From Chthoniobacterales bacterium (GTDB lineage Bacteria > Verrucomicrobiota > Verrucomicrobiia > Chthoniobacterales > JACTMZ01): a stretch of 64,000 nt of DNA. A program made the position numbers and the translations under genes. Each line of letters starts with the position of its first letter. Position 1 is the stretch's first letter. The notes beneath the pieces are model-generated. The model was not told the origin of the DNA. It made no database searches and worked only from the letters and a program-made list of their open reading frames with translations. Location: the NCBI GenBank assembly GCA_018402585.1, contig JAGYIO010000004.1, positions 1 to 64,000 of the forward strand, read 5' to 3'. Below, piece by piece: positions 8,933 to 17,865 of this stretch.

Positions 8933-9864
8933 AAAAAGATGACCAACTGGCCGAGGCGGTTGCTTTGGCTGCCGCGGGCGGATGGGACCCGGCCGCGCGT
9001 CGCCGCGTTTTCCTCGCTTTCTGTTTGCTGCCGGCCCTCGCCCTGCTCGCCATCGTGCTGGTCTACCCTTTGTTCTACAATGTCATGCTTTCGTTCTCCG
9101 ACGCGAGTATGGACCGCATCCGCGACTGGCAGTTCACCGGGGTCAGCCAATACCTTCTGGTCTTTCGCGATGAGCAGTTCTGGGTCATTTTGGGCAAGAC
9201 GGTGGTCTGGACCGCCGTAAGCACTTTCCTTCAGGTTGCCATCGGTCTGGCTCTGGCCGTCGTCCTGCACCAAGACTTTATTCGCGGTCGCCCGGCCTGG
9301 CACTTTTTTCTGCTTCTCCCTTGGGCCATGCCGCAATACATCGCCGCGCTGACTTGGCGCGGGATGTTCCACGGTGAAAACGGCGCGGTGAACCAATTCC
9401 TCGGAAAGACCCTCGGCCTCCCCCCGATCGAGTGGCTTACTTCCCCCTTCGAAGCCTTCGCCGCGGCCACTTTGGTCAACGTCTGGATGGGTTTTCCCTT
9501 CATGATGGTCGTCGCCCTGGTCGGCTTGCGCAGCATTCCCCCGGCCCTTTACGAGGCGGCCATGCTCGACGGGGCGTCGACCTGGACCCAATTCGTGCGC
9601 CTCACCGCGCCCCTGCTGCGGCCGGTCATGCTCCCGGCCACCACGCTCGGTCTCATCTGGAATTTCAACAACCTCAATGTCATCTGGCTCTTTTCCAACG
9701 GCGGCGAGCCCGGGGACTCGACCCACATCCTCGCTTCCTACCTTTACAAAACGGCTTTCACTTACCACCAATTCGGATGGTCGGCTGCACTGTCGGTGGT
9801 TATTTTTGCCATTCTTTTTCTCGCCGTGCAGGCCTTCCTCCAGGCCGGACGTGGGCCGCGCTGA
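8929..9864 (+). CDS. ABC sugar transporter permease, MalF type
   Basis: 311 residues; GTG start overlapping the upstream stop. Six membrane segments are apparent, the first at about residues 30-52 (LLPALALLAIVLVYPLFYNV). The EAA loop that docks on the ATPase is present (YEAAMLDGASTWTQF, about residues 206-220). The family forms a heterodimer with a MalG-type permease and a MalK-type ATPase to import oligosaccharides or glycerol phosphates. Here the binding protein is a remnant and no MalG or MalK gene follows: the prepilin peptidase gene abuts tail to tail with no gap. It may be an orphan, or work with subunits encoded elsewhere. Confidence 0.85.
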   Translation: MKKDDQLAEAVALAAAGGWDPAARRRVFLAFCLLPALALLAIVLVYPLFYNVMLSFSDASMDRIRDWQFTGVSQYLLVFRDEQFWVILGKTVVWTAVSTFLQVAIGLALAVVLHQDFIRGRPAWHFFLLLPWAMPQYIAALTWRGMFHGENGAVNQFLGKTLGLPPIEWLTSPFEAFAAATLVNVWMGFPFMMVVALVGLRSIPPALYEAAMLDGASTWTQFVRLTAPLLRPVMLPATTLGLIWNFNNLNVIWLFSNGGEPGDSTHILASYLYKTAFTYHQFGWSAALSVVIFAILFLAVQAFLQAGRGPR

Positions 9865-10911
9865 TCAGCGCAGCCAAAGCCACCCGACCACCGCCGGGCC
9901 ACCCGCGATCCAGAGGAGCGCGCCCCCGGCAAGATACGGGCCGAACGGGATGCGACCGGCCGCCTCCAGACGCCCGGTGGCGAGCAAAACCAGCCCGGCA
10001 ACCGCACCGACGATGGATCCGGCCGCGATGCTGAAAAGGGCCCCGGGCCATCCGAGGAAAGCTCCCAAGGTGAGCATGAACTTCACATCGCCGAAACCCA
10101 TGGCTTCGCGCGGCACGACCAGCGCAGAGGCCACCCCGCTCCAGCCGTCCGCTGCAGCGTAGTCGCATGACCTGCCACCGCGCTGGACCCCGTCCGGCCC
10201 GAGACGCCACACCTCGCCCTGCTCGGTCTGCACTTCAAGCACGTCCGTCGGACGAGAGAACAACTCCGCCAAATCCCAGTCATCCTCCCCCAGGCGGAGA
10301 TAAGGACCCTCGGCCCGGGCCTGCAGGGTGAAAGTCTCCGCGGGTCGCAGCTCGATCCGCTTGCGCCCAAAGGCCAGTTTGCCCAATTCGACCACCGCAA
10401 AAAGCACGGCAAAACCGACCCCGGCCCCGAAGAGGCTCGAACGCAGCCGGGCCTCCCAGTCTTCGCCCGGTTGCAAGCCGGTGACCAGCGTGCTCAGGAC
10501 CACACCCGCCGCCGCCCCACCCAGGGTGAGACTGTCGGGCAGGATCATATGCTCGAGGTCGATAAAGGTTCCCGCGACGAGAATACCGGCCAAGATCAGG
10601 TAAGCGGCGGCGAGCGGCGGGGGGAAACTCGACCAGAGCCAGAGGAAGAGCCCCGCGGTGAGAAGCTCGATCAAGGGATAGCGCGCCGAGATGCGCGCGC
10701 CGCAACCCGCGCACCGCCCCCGGAGCCAGAGCCAGCTGGCCACCGGGATATTCTCGTACCACGGAAGGGTGCGCCCGCACGGCGGACAAAAGGAACGTTT
10801 GGGGTGACCCAGCCCGATGCCGCGCGGCAGGCGATGGACCACCGCATTGAGGAAGGAGCCGCAGATCAGGCCGAAGAGAAAAACCAGCGCGGAGGCCCAA
10901 GCCGCGCTCAT
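9865..10911 (-). CDS. pilD: Prepilin peptidase (type IV pilin/type II secretion)
   Basis: 348 residues, integral membrane aspartyl protease that cleaves the leader of prepilins and N-methylates the new N-terminus. N-terminal GSFLNAVVHRLP box, cytoplasmic four-cysteine zinc site (Cys42, Cys45, Cys67, Cys70), first catalytic Asp in GTFIDLEHMILPD (Asp118) and second in AMGFGDVKFM (Asp275). Longer than the usual 260-290 residues because of a charged insert at about 186-268 between the catalytic segments. Start overlaps the gmhA stop by 4 bases (ATGA), so the two are probably co-transcribed. The pseudopilin at 6151 is an obvious candidate substrate. Confidence 0.92.
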   Translation of the reverse strand: MSAAWASALVFLFGLICGSFLNAVVHRLPRGIGLGHPKRSFCPPCGRTLPWYENIPVASWLWLRGRCAGCGARISARYPLIELLTAGLFLWLWSSFPPPLAAAYLILAGILVAGTFIDLEHMILPDSLTLGGAAAGVVLSTLVTGLQPGEDWEARLRSSLFGAGVGFAVLFAVVELGKLAFGRKRIELRPAETFTLQARAEGPYLRLGEDDWDLAELFSRPTDVLEVQTEQGEVWRLGPDGVQRGGRSCDYAAADGWSGVASALVVPREAMGFGDVKFMLTLGAFLGWPGALFSIAAGSIVGAVAGLVLLATGRLEAAGRIPFGPYLAGGALLWIAGGPAVVGWLWLR

Positions 10912-11474
10912 TCCCGGGGAAGTTTTTCCTCGGCCAACTCGCAGAGCAGGTGGAGGAGGAACTTTTGCGCTTCCTGAATCCGCGCCGTGCTCTCGCCCGG
11001 CACGATCAACTCGATCTCGGCCGCGCCCCGCGTGAAGCCGCCATCGCGCCCGAGCAAGGCAATGCTCACCATTCCCCGGCGCCGCGCTTCTTCCACCGCG
11101 GCGAGCACGTTGCGGGACTTGCCCGAACTGGAAATGGCGATGAGCACGTCGCCGGCTTGACCAAAGGCGCGGACCTGCCGGGAAAAGACGTCACCAAATT
11201 CGTAGTCGTTGCCGATGGCGGTCAGCAAACCGCCATCCACGCCCAAGGCAAGCGCGGGATAAGGTCGCCGGTCGCCGGAAAACCGGCAGACAAATTCGGC
11301 CGCGATATGGGCCGCGTCGGAAGAACTCCCCCCATTGCCGCAAAGCAGCAGCTTCCGGCCGGAAAGCAGGGCGGCAATGACCGCGTCTGCAGCGCGCCCC
11401 AGTGGTGCTTCCAAGGGTAGAAGCGCATCAAGCGCGGCACGCGCCGCCTCCAGGGACCGTTGGTAATGCGTCAT
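10908..11474 (-). CDS. gmhA: Phosphoheptose isomerase-like SIS protein
   Basis: 188 residues from MTHYQRSL; upstream in-frame sequence is not protein-like. SIS sugar-isomerase fold with LLLCGNGGSSSDAAHIAAEF, the phosphate-binding loop of GmhA, and ISSSGKSRNVLAAVEEAR. GmhA converts sedoheptulose 7-phosphate to D-glycero-D-manno-heptose 7-phosphate, the first step to LPS core heptose, and works in the cytosol as a tetramer. His and Glu residues typical of the active site lie in QEAQKFLLHLLCELAEE. Overlaps the prepilin peptidase start. A related DiaA-type regulator is an alternative, but the GNGGS(S/A)(S/A)DA loop fits GmhA. Confidence 0.82.
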   Translation of the reverse strand: MTHYQRSLEAARAALDALLPLEAPLGRAADAVIAALLSGRKLLLCGNGGSSSDAAHIAAEFVCRFSGDRRPYPALALGVDGGLLTAIGNDYEFGDVFSRQVRAFGQAGDVLIAISSSGKSRNVLAAVEEARRRGMVSIALLGRDGGFTRGAAEIELIVPGESTARIQEAQKFLLHLLCELAEEKLPRE

Positions 11475-11615
11475 GGCTGCCGCCTCCGGAAAAGGCCTGG
11501 GAGAAACATCTTCATCAAGGCCGAGCATCTTGATCACGCACTCGGTGAAGCAAGACAATTCCCGCGGAGCCCTGCGCCGTTTGACATCGGCGGCCAAACC
11601 TTCTTTCCTTCCGGG

Positions 11616-12125
11616 ATGTTCCTGCGTTCCGGCTCATTTCTCGCCGCCTTGCTCCTCGCCGCTTGCCTCGCGCCGCCCAAGGCCGTGGAGCTGGTCGATG
11701 CGCCGGTTCTGCCCCTCGCTCTCGACGGGGATTTCTCCTTCCGCAAAATCAGCCGCTTCCTCAATCAGCCGGCACTTTTTCAGACCACGCAGAACGAGAC
11801 GATCAACTTCGAGCGGACCCGGGTAAATTTCGGCGCCCTTTCCGCGGAGGAGCGCCGGCGGCGCGAGGGCACCTATTTCGATTTCTTCTGGCGGGCCAAC
11901 CGCCCGGCCGATGTCACGGTGCGCTTGGAATACCGCCAAGCCAAGACGGGCAATGCCCTGCGGGCCCAAGAGATCGCCTACGAACAGGCCCAAGGTTCGG
12001 TCAAAACTTCCTTCGCCGTGATCGGCGACAACCACCGATGGAACGGGCCGGTCACCGCTTGGCGCTGTCTTCTCATCGAGAACCAGCGCATCGTGGGCTT
12101 CACCCAATCGTATCTCTGGAAGTAG
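11616..12125 (+). CDS. Predicted outer- or inner-membrane lipoprotein, unknown function
   Basis: 169 residues from MFLRSGSFLAALLLAACLAP, a lipoprotein signal with lipobox LLAAC. The mature part has no repeats or further membrane segments; WRANRPADVTVRLEYRQAKT followed by alternating beta-strand pattern suggests a small beta-rich domain, and the end reads ENQRIVGFTQSYLWK. Divergent from gmhA (142 bases between starts). No family recognised. Confidence 0.75.
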   Translation: MFLRSGSFLAALLLAACLAPPKAVELVDAPVLPLALDGDFSFRKISRFLNQPALFQTTQNETINFERTRVNFGALSAEERRRREGTYFDFFWRANRPADVTVRLEYRQAKTGNALRAQEIAYEQAQGSVKTSFAVIGDNHRWNGPVTAWRCLLIENQRIVGFTQSYLWK

Positions 12126-12185
12126 CCGGCCCGATCTTCTTCCTTTGGCTTGCCGCGTTGGTGCGGTCTGTTTGAATCGTTTCTT

Positions 12186-12668
12186 GTGAGCAGCGTGTCG
12201 TCAGTGCAAGTCGGGGTCGCCGGCCCCTCCGTCTGGGTCCGCATCAAAGGTCGCGGCACTTTCCAAAACAGCGCCGGACTCAAAGAATTCGCCGCCGAGA
12301 TGATGCGGCGCGGTCACCGTGAATTCATCGTCGATCTGGCCACCTGCGAATTGATGGACTCCACTTTTCTCGGCACCTTGACCGGCATCGCGCTCGGTCT
12401 GCCGGCTGACGGCAAGCTCACGGTCATCCGGGCCAACGAGCGCAACCGCAGCGTGATGCAGAACCTCGGCCTCGACCGCATCTTCGCCTTGGCGGAGAGC
12501 ACCCCGCTGCCCGGCCCCGGCCGGCTGGAAAACGCCGAAAACAATCCCCCGCAAACCGCCCGCCGCGAAGCCATCGTCCAAGCCCACGAAAATCTGGCCG
12601 CGGTCAATCCGGAGAACGCCATCCGCTTCAGGGAAGTGCTCGACTTCCTGCAACAAAAGTCACCGTGA
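12186..12668 (+). CDS. STAS-domain protein, anti-sigma-factor antagonist type
   Basis: GTG start at 12186 preferred, giving about 160 residues. Residues 5-95 form a STAS domain: GRGTFQNSAGLKEFAAEMMR, then FIVDLATCELMDSTFLGTLT, where the Ser after MD is the residue phosphorylated in SpoIIAA/RsbV-type proteins. A C-terminal tail of about 55 residues (AIVQAHENLAAVNPENAIRF) follows. In partner switching such a protein, once dephosphorylated by a PP2C phosphatase, binds and removes an anti-sigma kinase. A PP2C phosphatase lies directly downstream. No anti-sigma kinase or sigma factor is encoded here. Confidence 0.83.
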   Translation: MSSVSSVQVGVAGPSVWVRIKGRGTFQNSAGLKEFAAEMMRRGHREFIVDLATCELMDSTFLGTLTGIALGLPADGKLTVIRANERNRSVMQNLGLDRIFALAESTPLPGPGRLENAENNPPQTARREAIVQAHENLAAVNPENAIRFREVLDFLQQKSP

Positions 12669-12730
12669 GCAGCGCACCCTTGCGGCACCGGCCTGCCGGC
12701 CCCTAACCTTTCCGCCCCGCGCGGGAACCC

Positions 12731-14158
12731 ATGGTCACCGGCCTGCTTATCATCTTTATCGCGCTCTCCGCCTTCCTCGGTTGGCGCAACTTCCGGCAAA
12801 AACGCGCCCTGCATTTGCTCGGGCAAGAGTGGCGCGCCTTGCAAGTCGAGGAAAAGCAGGTCTTCGATTTTCTCCACGGCCTGGGCGAAGCCTTTGGAGG
12901 CGGCGTGGGGCGCCGCGACTTGCACCGCCTGATTGTCGAAAGCGCCGCCCGCATCCTCGCTGCCCATGGCGGGGCCCTCTACCTGGCCGACCGCTCGGGA
13001 CAATTCCTCGCGCCCGCCCACATCAGCCGGACCTGCGCCCCGCTGGTTCAGGTGCCTGCTCACATCCGCGCGCAGGCCGCGGCGAACCCCGTCGCCCTTG
13101 AAAGCTACTTGCGGCTCCATCCGGTGCACCCGGGCGACGGCGCCGTGGCGCGCATCTGGAAAGAGGGCGGGGTGCGCATTTTCAATTTCTCCGATCCGGA
13201 ACTGGCCGGTTTGGCCGCCTCGGGCCAAGGCGCCACTTCGGCCCTCGTCGGCTGCCTCTCTTATCGGGATAAAATTCTCGGCGTCCTCGCCGTGGTCAAC
13301 GGCCCAATGAGCACGACCTTCGGACCGGACGACCTCGCTGTCTTCAAAGCGATCGCCGAGCAATCGGCCTTTGCACTTTTCAGCGAAGCAGTCTACCTCG
13401 AGGCTGGGGAGAAGCGGCGGCTCGATAGCGATTTGGAAACCGCCCGGGAAATCCAAAGCATCCTCCTCCCGCCCGCCTCGCCCGAGATTCCCGGATACGA
13501 AGTGAGTGGACTCAATATCCCCGCGCGGCACGTCAGCGGCGACTATTACGATTACCTGCGGATCGACGAACACCATTGGGGTCTGGCTATCGCCGACGTT
13601 TCGGGCAAAGGCATTCCCGCCGCCCTTGTCACCGGGATGTGCCGCAGCCTGCTCCGCGCCGCGGCCCCGGGTTGCACCTCGGCGGCCGAAGTGATGCGCG
13701 CAGTCAACCGGCGGCTTTATCCCGACATCAAGCAGGACATGTTTGTCAGCATGCTTTACGCCGTAATCGACACGCGAACCAGTGACGTGACCTTGGCCCG
13801 GGCCGGGCACGACCCGCCCCTGCTCTATCGCGCGACCAATCGCGAAGTGCTTCCTCTGCGGCCGCCGGGCATCGCGGTGGGCATTGACAGCGGCACGGTG
13901 TTCGATAGGGTAATTCGCGAAGAAACGGTGACGCTCGCGCCGGGAGATGGCATCCTCCTTTACACCGACGGTGCCACGGAAGCATTGGATGCCCACGGAT
14001 CAGAGTTCGGCCTGCCCCGGCTCATCCAGGCGGTCCAGGTCAACGCTCCCAAAGGCGCCGCCGCGACCGTTTCCAACCTCGCAGCCGAGCTGCGCGAATT
14101 CGCCGGCCAGTCCGCACAACACGACGACATCACCCTCATCTCCATCCGCAGATTATGA
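12731..14158 (+). CDS. GAF-PP2C serine phosphatase (RsbU/SpoIIE type), membrane-anchored
   Basis: 475 residues. One N-terminal membrane helix (MVTGLLIIFIALSAFLGW), a GAF-like sensor domain at about 50-215, then a SpoIIE-type PP2M phosphatase domain at about 230-475 with LLPPASPEIPGYEVSG, SGDYYDYLRI, AIADVSGKGIPAAL (metal-binding Asp) and LLYTDGATEALD, ending QHDDITLISIR. It should dephosphorylate a STAS antagonist, most simply the one encoded 60 bases upstream. The stop overlaps the grpE ATG (ATGA), so a signalling pair feeds straight into chaperone genes. The GAF ligand is unknown. Confidence 0.9.
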   Translation: MVTGLLIIFIALSAFLGWRNFRQKRALHLLGQEWRALQVEEKQVFDFLHGLGEAFGGGVGRRDLHRLIVESAARILAAHGGALYLADRSGQFLAPAHISRTCAPLVQVPAHIRAQAAANPVALESYLRLHPVHPGDGAVARIWKEGGVRIFNFSDPELAGLAASGQGATSALVGCLSYRDKILGVLAVVNGPMSTTFGPDDLAVFKAIAEQSAFALFSEAVYLEAGEKRRLDSDLETAREIQSILLPPASPEIPGYEVSGLNIPARHVSGDYYDYLRIDEHHWGLAIADVSGKGIPAALVTGMCRSLLRAAAPGCTSAAEVMRAVNRRLYPDIKQDMFVSMLYAVIDTRTSDVTLARAGHDPPLLYRATNREVLPLRPPGIAVGIDSGTVFDRVIREETVTLAPGDGILLYTDGATEALDAHGSEFGLPRLIQAVQVNAPKGAAATVSNLAAELREFAGQSAQHDDITLISIRRL

Positions 14159-14682
14159 AGAAGAAGCAGCAAAACAAAACATCCCCCGATCCGGTCAAGG
14201 AAGCAGAGCCCCAAGCCACGGCCAACGCGGCCTCGGATCCCGCGGCCGAGGCGGAAAAATTCCGCGATCTCGCCCTGCGCAGCGCGGCCGATTTCGACAA
14301 CTTCCGCAAACGTGCCGCGCGCGAGAAAGAGGACTCCATCCGCTACGCCAACACCGCCCTGCTCGGCGATCTGCTTCCCTTGATCGACAATTTCGAACTC
14401 GGTCTTGCCGCGGCCAAATCCGCACCACAGGCCGAAGCCATCCTCCAGGGACTTGGCATGGTGGCGCGTCAATTCCGCGATTTCCTTTCTTCCGCCGGCC
14501 TCGAGGAAGTGGCGACCGAAGGTGCCGCCTTCGACGCCAAGGTCATGGAGTCCGTCGGCCAGGAAAACAGCGACACCGTGCCGGAGGGTCAGGTCCTGCG
14601 CTCCACGCGCCGCGGCTACAAATTAGGAGACCGGCTTCTCCGGCCGGCCAGCGTTTTTCTCTCCCAGGGCCCCGCCGCCTGA
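14155..14682 (+). CDS. grpE: GrpE, nucleotide exchange factor of DnaK
   Basis: 175 residues. Charged N-terminal tail (MKKKQQNKTSPDP), a long helical part with FRDLALRSAADFDNFRKRAA, then a C-terminal beta domain ending TRRGYKLGDRLLRPASVFLS, the classic GrpE terminus. Releases ADP from DnaK in the cytosol. Starts inside the stop codon of the phosphatase and is followed after 6 bases by dnaJ; dnaK itself is not in the window. Confidence 0.95.
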   Translation: MKKKQQNKTSPDPVKEAEPQATANAASDPAAEAEKFRDLALRSAADFDNFRKRAAREKEDSIRYANTALLGDLLPLIDNFELGLAAAKSAPQAEAILQGLGMVARQFRDFLSSAGLEEVATEGAAFDAKVMESVGQENSDTVPEGQVLRSTRRGYKLGDRLLRPASVFLSQGPAA

Positions 14683-14688
14683 GCACCC

Positions 14689-15816
14689 ATGTCCGCCCGA
14701 CATTCCAGGGATCCCTACGAGACCCTCGGGGTTTCCCGCAGCGCCGCGGTCGAGGAAATCAAAACCTCCTACCGCAAACTTGCCATGCAGTATCACCCGG
14801 ACCGCAATCCGGGCAACGCGGAGGCGGAGGAAAGCTTCAAGGAAATTTCCCAGGCCTACGACATTCTCATCGATGCCGAGAAGCGGGCCGCCTTCGACCG
14901 CTACGGATACGCCGCGTTTCAAGGTGCGGGGGGCGGGGCCGGTTTTCATGACCCGTTCGATCTCTTCCGCGAAGTCTTCGGCTCGGGTGGCGGCGGCATC
15001 TTCGAACACTTTTTCGGCGGCGGGACCGGCGGGGCGGACCAAGCACGCGGCGCGGACCTGCGCTACGATCTGGAAATCAAGCTCGAGGAAGCGGCCCGCG
15101 GGGTGGAAAAGGAAATTGAAATCAGTCAAACCGGACGTTGCTCGGCCTGCGGCGGTTCCGGCGGCGGACCCGGGGCGCGCCTCCAGACTTGCCCGACCTG
15201 CCGCGGCCGCGGCCAAGTGATCGCCTCGCGCGGCTTTTTCCAGGTCGCCCAGCCATGTCCCCGCTGCCACGGCGGGGGCGAGCTATTCGACCACCCGTGC
15301 AAGGTCTGCCGGGGTGACGGACGCGCCGAGGCCACCACGCGGATCAAATTGAAGATTCCGGCCGGTATCGAGGACGGTTCCCGCCTCCGCTCCAGTGGCA
15401 ATGGCGAGGCGGGCCTGCGCGGAGCCGCCTGCGGCGACCTCTACGTCGTCATGCACATCCGCGAACATGCGGTCTTCGCCCGCGACGGAGACGATCTCTT
15501 CTGCGAGATGCCGGTTTCCTTCGTCACCGCGGCACTGGGCGGTGAGGTCAATGTCCCCACCCTCGAAGGCAAGGCCGCGCTCAAAGTCCCGGCCGGCACG
15601 CAAAATGGTACGGTCTTCAAATTGCGGGGCAAAGGCATGCCGCATCTGCGCGGGTCGGGACAGGGTCAACTCCTCGTCCGCGCGGTGGTCGAAGTACCGA
15701 CCAAACTCACGTCCGAACAGCGGCAGAAATTGGAAGAATTCGCGCAGAGCTGTGGCGACCAGAATGCACCCATGACGAGGGGCTTTCTCGAACGGGCCAA
15801 GGAATTTTTCTCCTGA
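14689..15816 (+). CDS. dnaJ: Chaperone DnaJ (Hsp40)
   Basis: 375 residues, full length. J domain at 1-70 with HPD in [11 protein letters not shown], a Gly/Phe-rich linker ([13 protein letters not shown]), four CXXCXGXG zinc repeats ([32 protein letters not shown] at about 148-215), and C-terminal substrate-binding domains with [20 protein letters not shown]. Stimulates DnaK ATPase and delivers unfolded clients. Converges on a minus-strand gene whose stop is 3 bases away. Confidence 0.97.
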   Translation: MSARHSRDPYETLGVSRSAAVEEIKTSYRKLAMQYHPDRNPGNAEAEESFKEISQAYDILIDAEKRAAFDRYGYAAFQGAGGGAGFHDPFDLFREVFGSGGGGIFEHFFGGGTGGADQARGADLRYDLEIKLEEAARGVEKEIEISQTGRCSACGGSGGGPGARLQTCPTCRGRGQVIASRGFFQVAQPCPRCHGGGELFDHPCKVCRGDGRAEATTRIKLKIPAGIEDGSRLRSSGNGEAGLRGAACGDLYVVMHIREHAVFARDGDDLFCEMPVSFVTAALGGEVNVPTLEGKAALKVPAGTQNGTVFKLRGKGMPHLRGSGQGQLLVRAVVEVPTKLTSEQRQKLEEFAQSCGDQNAPMTRGFLERAKEFFS

Positions 15817-15819
15817 GCC

Positions 15820-17112
15820 TCACCAACCGCGCTGCTCCACCGAGTCGAGGTGGCGCGAGATGGCGTCGCCCCGCCGCACGGCCGAACCCGCGGCCGGCGG
15901 CAGACGCACCGTCCCGGCCTCCGGTCCGGCCGATGTTTCGTTTGCTTGATACCAGTTCATCTGGTCGGTGATCTCGCGACTCCGCTCATCCAAGGCCAAG
16001 CGCAATTCCTCCGTCGCCTCGAAGCGGCGGGCCAAACCACGGCGCCGGCCGCGGGCCAAAGCATCGAGCAGGGTGCGGTATTCCTCCACCAGCGAGGCGT
16101 AAAGTGGATGCGAGCGGAAGGCCAGGCGCTGCGACTCCTGCGCCCCTCGGGCCAGACGGAACCTTCCGTCTTCCTTGCGGGAAAGGACGAGGAGAACCTC
16201 TGCCGCGGGGGCACCGTCGACGGACTGGTCCAAAGCCCCGAGAATTTGCCGGAGCCTTTTCCCGGTCGCCTCCGCGCCGAGGAACTCAAGCTTCTGCGGG
16301 GTGGAGAGCCGCGCCACGGCCAAAGCCCAGAGCCGGGTCAATTTGGCCTGATCAGCGGCCAACTCCGGCCAGGTCTGGGCGAAACGCTGCCCGGGCTCGC
16401 GGGCCGGCTCGGCCAAAGTGAGATTTTCGATCAGACGGCGGCGGCCATCGGGCAGTTCCAACAGTCCGTTGTAAAGAGCGAGACTCTGCGCCGCATGCAC
16501 TTCGCGTGTCCGGCCCTGCATCGTCGCGGCATTCTGCCGCAGGAAGCGGTCAAAACGCGGCATGGTCCTCGCCTCGAGCAGCTGCGCGTAGAGCGAGGCA
16601 TCGCGGGATGCCTCGCGTCCGAGCGAAGCGGCCAGCGCGGAAGTCAACCAGTCGGGCGGCTCGACAAAGCGGCCACCCTCAAACTTCTGCCCGCGTAAAG
16701 CACGCTCGAGGAGGAGGGCACGCAAGATAGCGCGGTCCACCGCCGCAAAATCTGCGACCGAGCCGGGAGCCACATCGACTTGGATCTTGCGACCCGCCGC
16801 ACCGGCCTCGAAGACTTGCACCAGCACCGGTGACTGCCGCAGACGCAGCCCGTCACCCGGGGGGAGCACGATAAGTATGGGCGCCTTCCACCCGTCGGAC
16901 TCCTGCCACTCGCGCCGCAGGCCGGTTTTCAATTCCTCGGCCCGCCGCACAAGGTCCGAGCGCTGGCCGCGGGTGCCCCCGAAAACGGTGAACTGTTTTG
17001 AATTGCTTATCGTGCGGTTTTCCGGCTTGAGCAACTCCGGGGCAGCGACCTGGGCCCGAGCCGGCCCGCAGGCCATCAACCCGGCCAAGACCCATGGCCC
17101 GACCATTTTCAC
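15820..17112 (-). CDS. Exported protein of unknown function
   Basis: 430 residues. GTG start at 17112 forms a GTGA overlap with the upstream gene's stop, which supports it over the ATG six bases on. Signal peptide MKMVGPWVLAGLMACGPARA. The mature part contains FVEPPDWLTSALAASLGREA and many Arg/Leu-rich helices, with LRLPPAAGSAVRRGD-like tail sequence near the end. The placement of PPDWL after a long N-terminal beta/alpha section recalls peptidase-MA-like secreted proteins, but no HEXXH motif is present, so I leave it unnamed. Last gene of the cdsA-to-here minus-strand run. Confidence 0.7.
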   Translation of the reverse strand: MKMVGPWVLAGLMACGPARAQVAAPELLKPENRTISNSKQFTVFGGTRGQRSDLVRRAEELKTGLRREWQESDGWKAPILIVLPPGDGLRLRQSPVLVQVFEAGAAGRKIQVDVAPGSVADFAAVDRAILRALLLERALRGQKFEGGRFVEPPDWLTSALAASLGREASRDASLYAQLLEARTMPRFDRFLRQNAATMQGRTREVHAAQSLALYNGLLELPDGRRRLIENLTLAEPAREPGQRFAQTWPELAADQAKLTRLWALAVARLSTPQKLEFLGAEATGKRLRQILGALDQSVDGAPAAEVLLVLSRKEDGRFRLARGAQESQRLAFRSHPLYASLVEEYRTLLDALARGRRRGLARRFEATEELRLALDERSREITDQMNWYQANETSAGPEAGTVRLPPAAGSAVRRGDAISRHLDSVEQRGW

Positions 17113-17858
17113 CGCGGCTGACCCGACCAGCGCAAGGTGACCGTCTCGGGGGTGATCGCAATGTGCGAGGCGGTGGCCAACTCGCCGAGAGGTCCGGCCA
17201 GCGCAGCAAACAGACGGTCAAATTGGCGCTGGACCAACTTTCCGCTCACCGAGGGCAAGGGCAGACGTCCCACCGAAAAACTCCGCGCGCTCAAGCTCGT
17301 GCCCTCGCCTTGAGCAATGGGTGCATAGCAACCCTCCAAGTAAAGGAGCCATCCCGCCGGAAGTTTTATTTCCAGACCAACCCGTACCTCACCCGGACCC
17401 GCCACGGCATAGACACGTTGGGGATCGAGGCGAACAAAGCCCTCGCCCTGCGGCTTGAGCACGACGCTCGCAACAAGCCAGGTGTTGATATCCGCCGCGG
17501 GCACACTGAAGGAGCGGGTGCCCTCGGCTTGGGCGGAGGTCACCACCAAAGAATTCAGGCGCTTGGCCAGAGCGGTGTCCGGGGCAACCGCAACCGGCAA
17601 ATCGTGCGGCGGGAGCAAAGCGAAAACCGCGACCCCGACCAGGCCGGCAAGAACAAGGAGTCGCACCGCATTCCGGAAGAAGCGCCCCGAGGCGAGCGGC
17701 TCGCGGGGTTTCTTCATTTTCGCCACATCGGTCGGATGCATGTAGCCAGTGGGCGGCGGCGGCGTCTGCGCGCCGCGCTCCAGACGTTTCCCGCAATTAT
17801 GACAAATCACCCGGGTCGAATCATTCTCGTATCCGCAACTGGTGCAATTCAGGCCCAT
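17109..17858 (-). CDS. Zinc-ribbon membrane protein, unknown function
   Basis: 249 residues from MGLNCTSCGYENDSTRVICH; an extended in-frame N-terminus is Pro/Arg-rich and unlikely. The N-terminal cytosolic zinc ribbon has CXXC pairs (CTSCGYEN, CHNCGKRL). A membrane helix follows at about 85-105 (LLVLAGLVGVAVFALLP), then about 145 extracytoplasmic residues rich in beta strands, with FVRLDPQRVYAVAGPGEVRV and a C-terminal TVTLRWS. Stop overlaps the start of the next exported protein by 4 bases; probably translated together. Family unknown. Confidence 0.7.
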   Translation of the reverse strand: MGLNCTSCGYENDSTRVICHNCGKRLERGAQTPPPPTGYMHPTDVAKMKKPREPLASGRFFRNAVRLLVLAGLVGVAVFALLPPHDLPVAVAPDTALAKRLNSLVVTSAQAEGTRSFSVPAADINTWLVASVVLKPQGEGFVRLDPQRVYAVAGPGEVRVGLEIKLPAGWLLYLEGCYAPIAQGEGTSLSARSFSVGRLPLPSVSGKLVQRQFDRLFAALAGPLGELATASHIAITPETVTLRWSGQPR

Positions 17859-17865
17859 AAAAATC

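Noticed and set aside
6916-9771. A 951-codon open frame on the minus strand
   Set aside because: Only the part below 8319 has conserved protein sequence; the rest is antisense to the permease gene and its composition is low-complexity and charged, as expected of a mirror frame in GC-rich DNA.
12314-13996. A 560-codon minus-strand open frame over the STAS/PP2C genes
   Set aside because: Mirror frame of two well-supported genes; no motif of its own.
15820-17112. Secreted zinc metallopeptidase
   Set aside because: The region around PPDWLTSALAASLGRE recalls peptidase-MA proteins, but no HEXXH motif is present.
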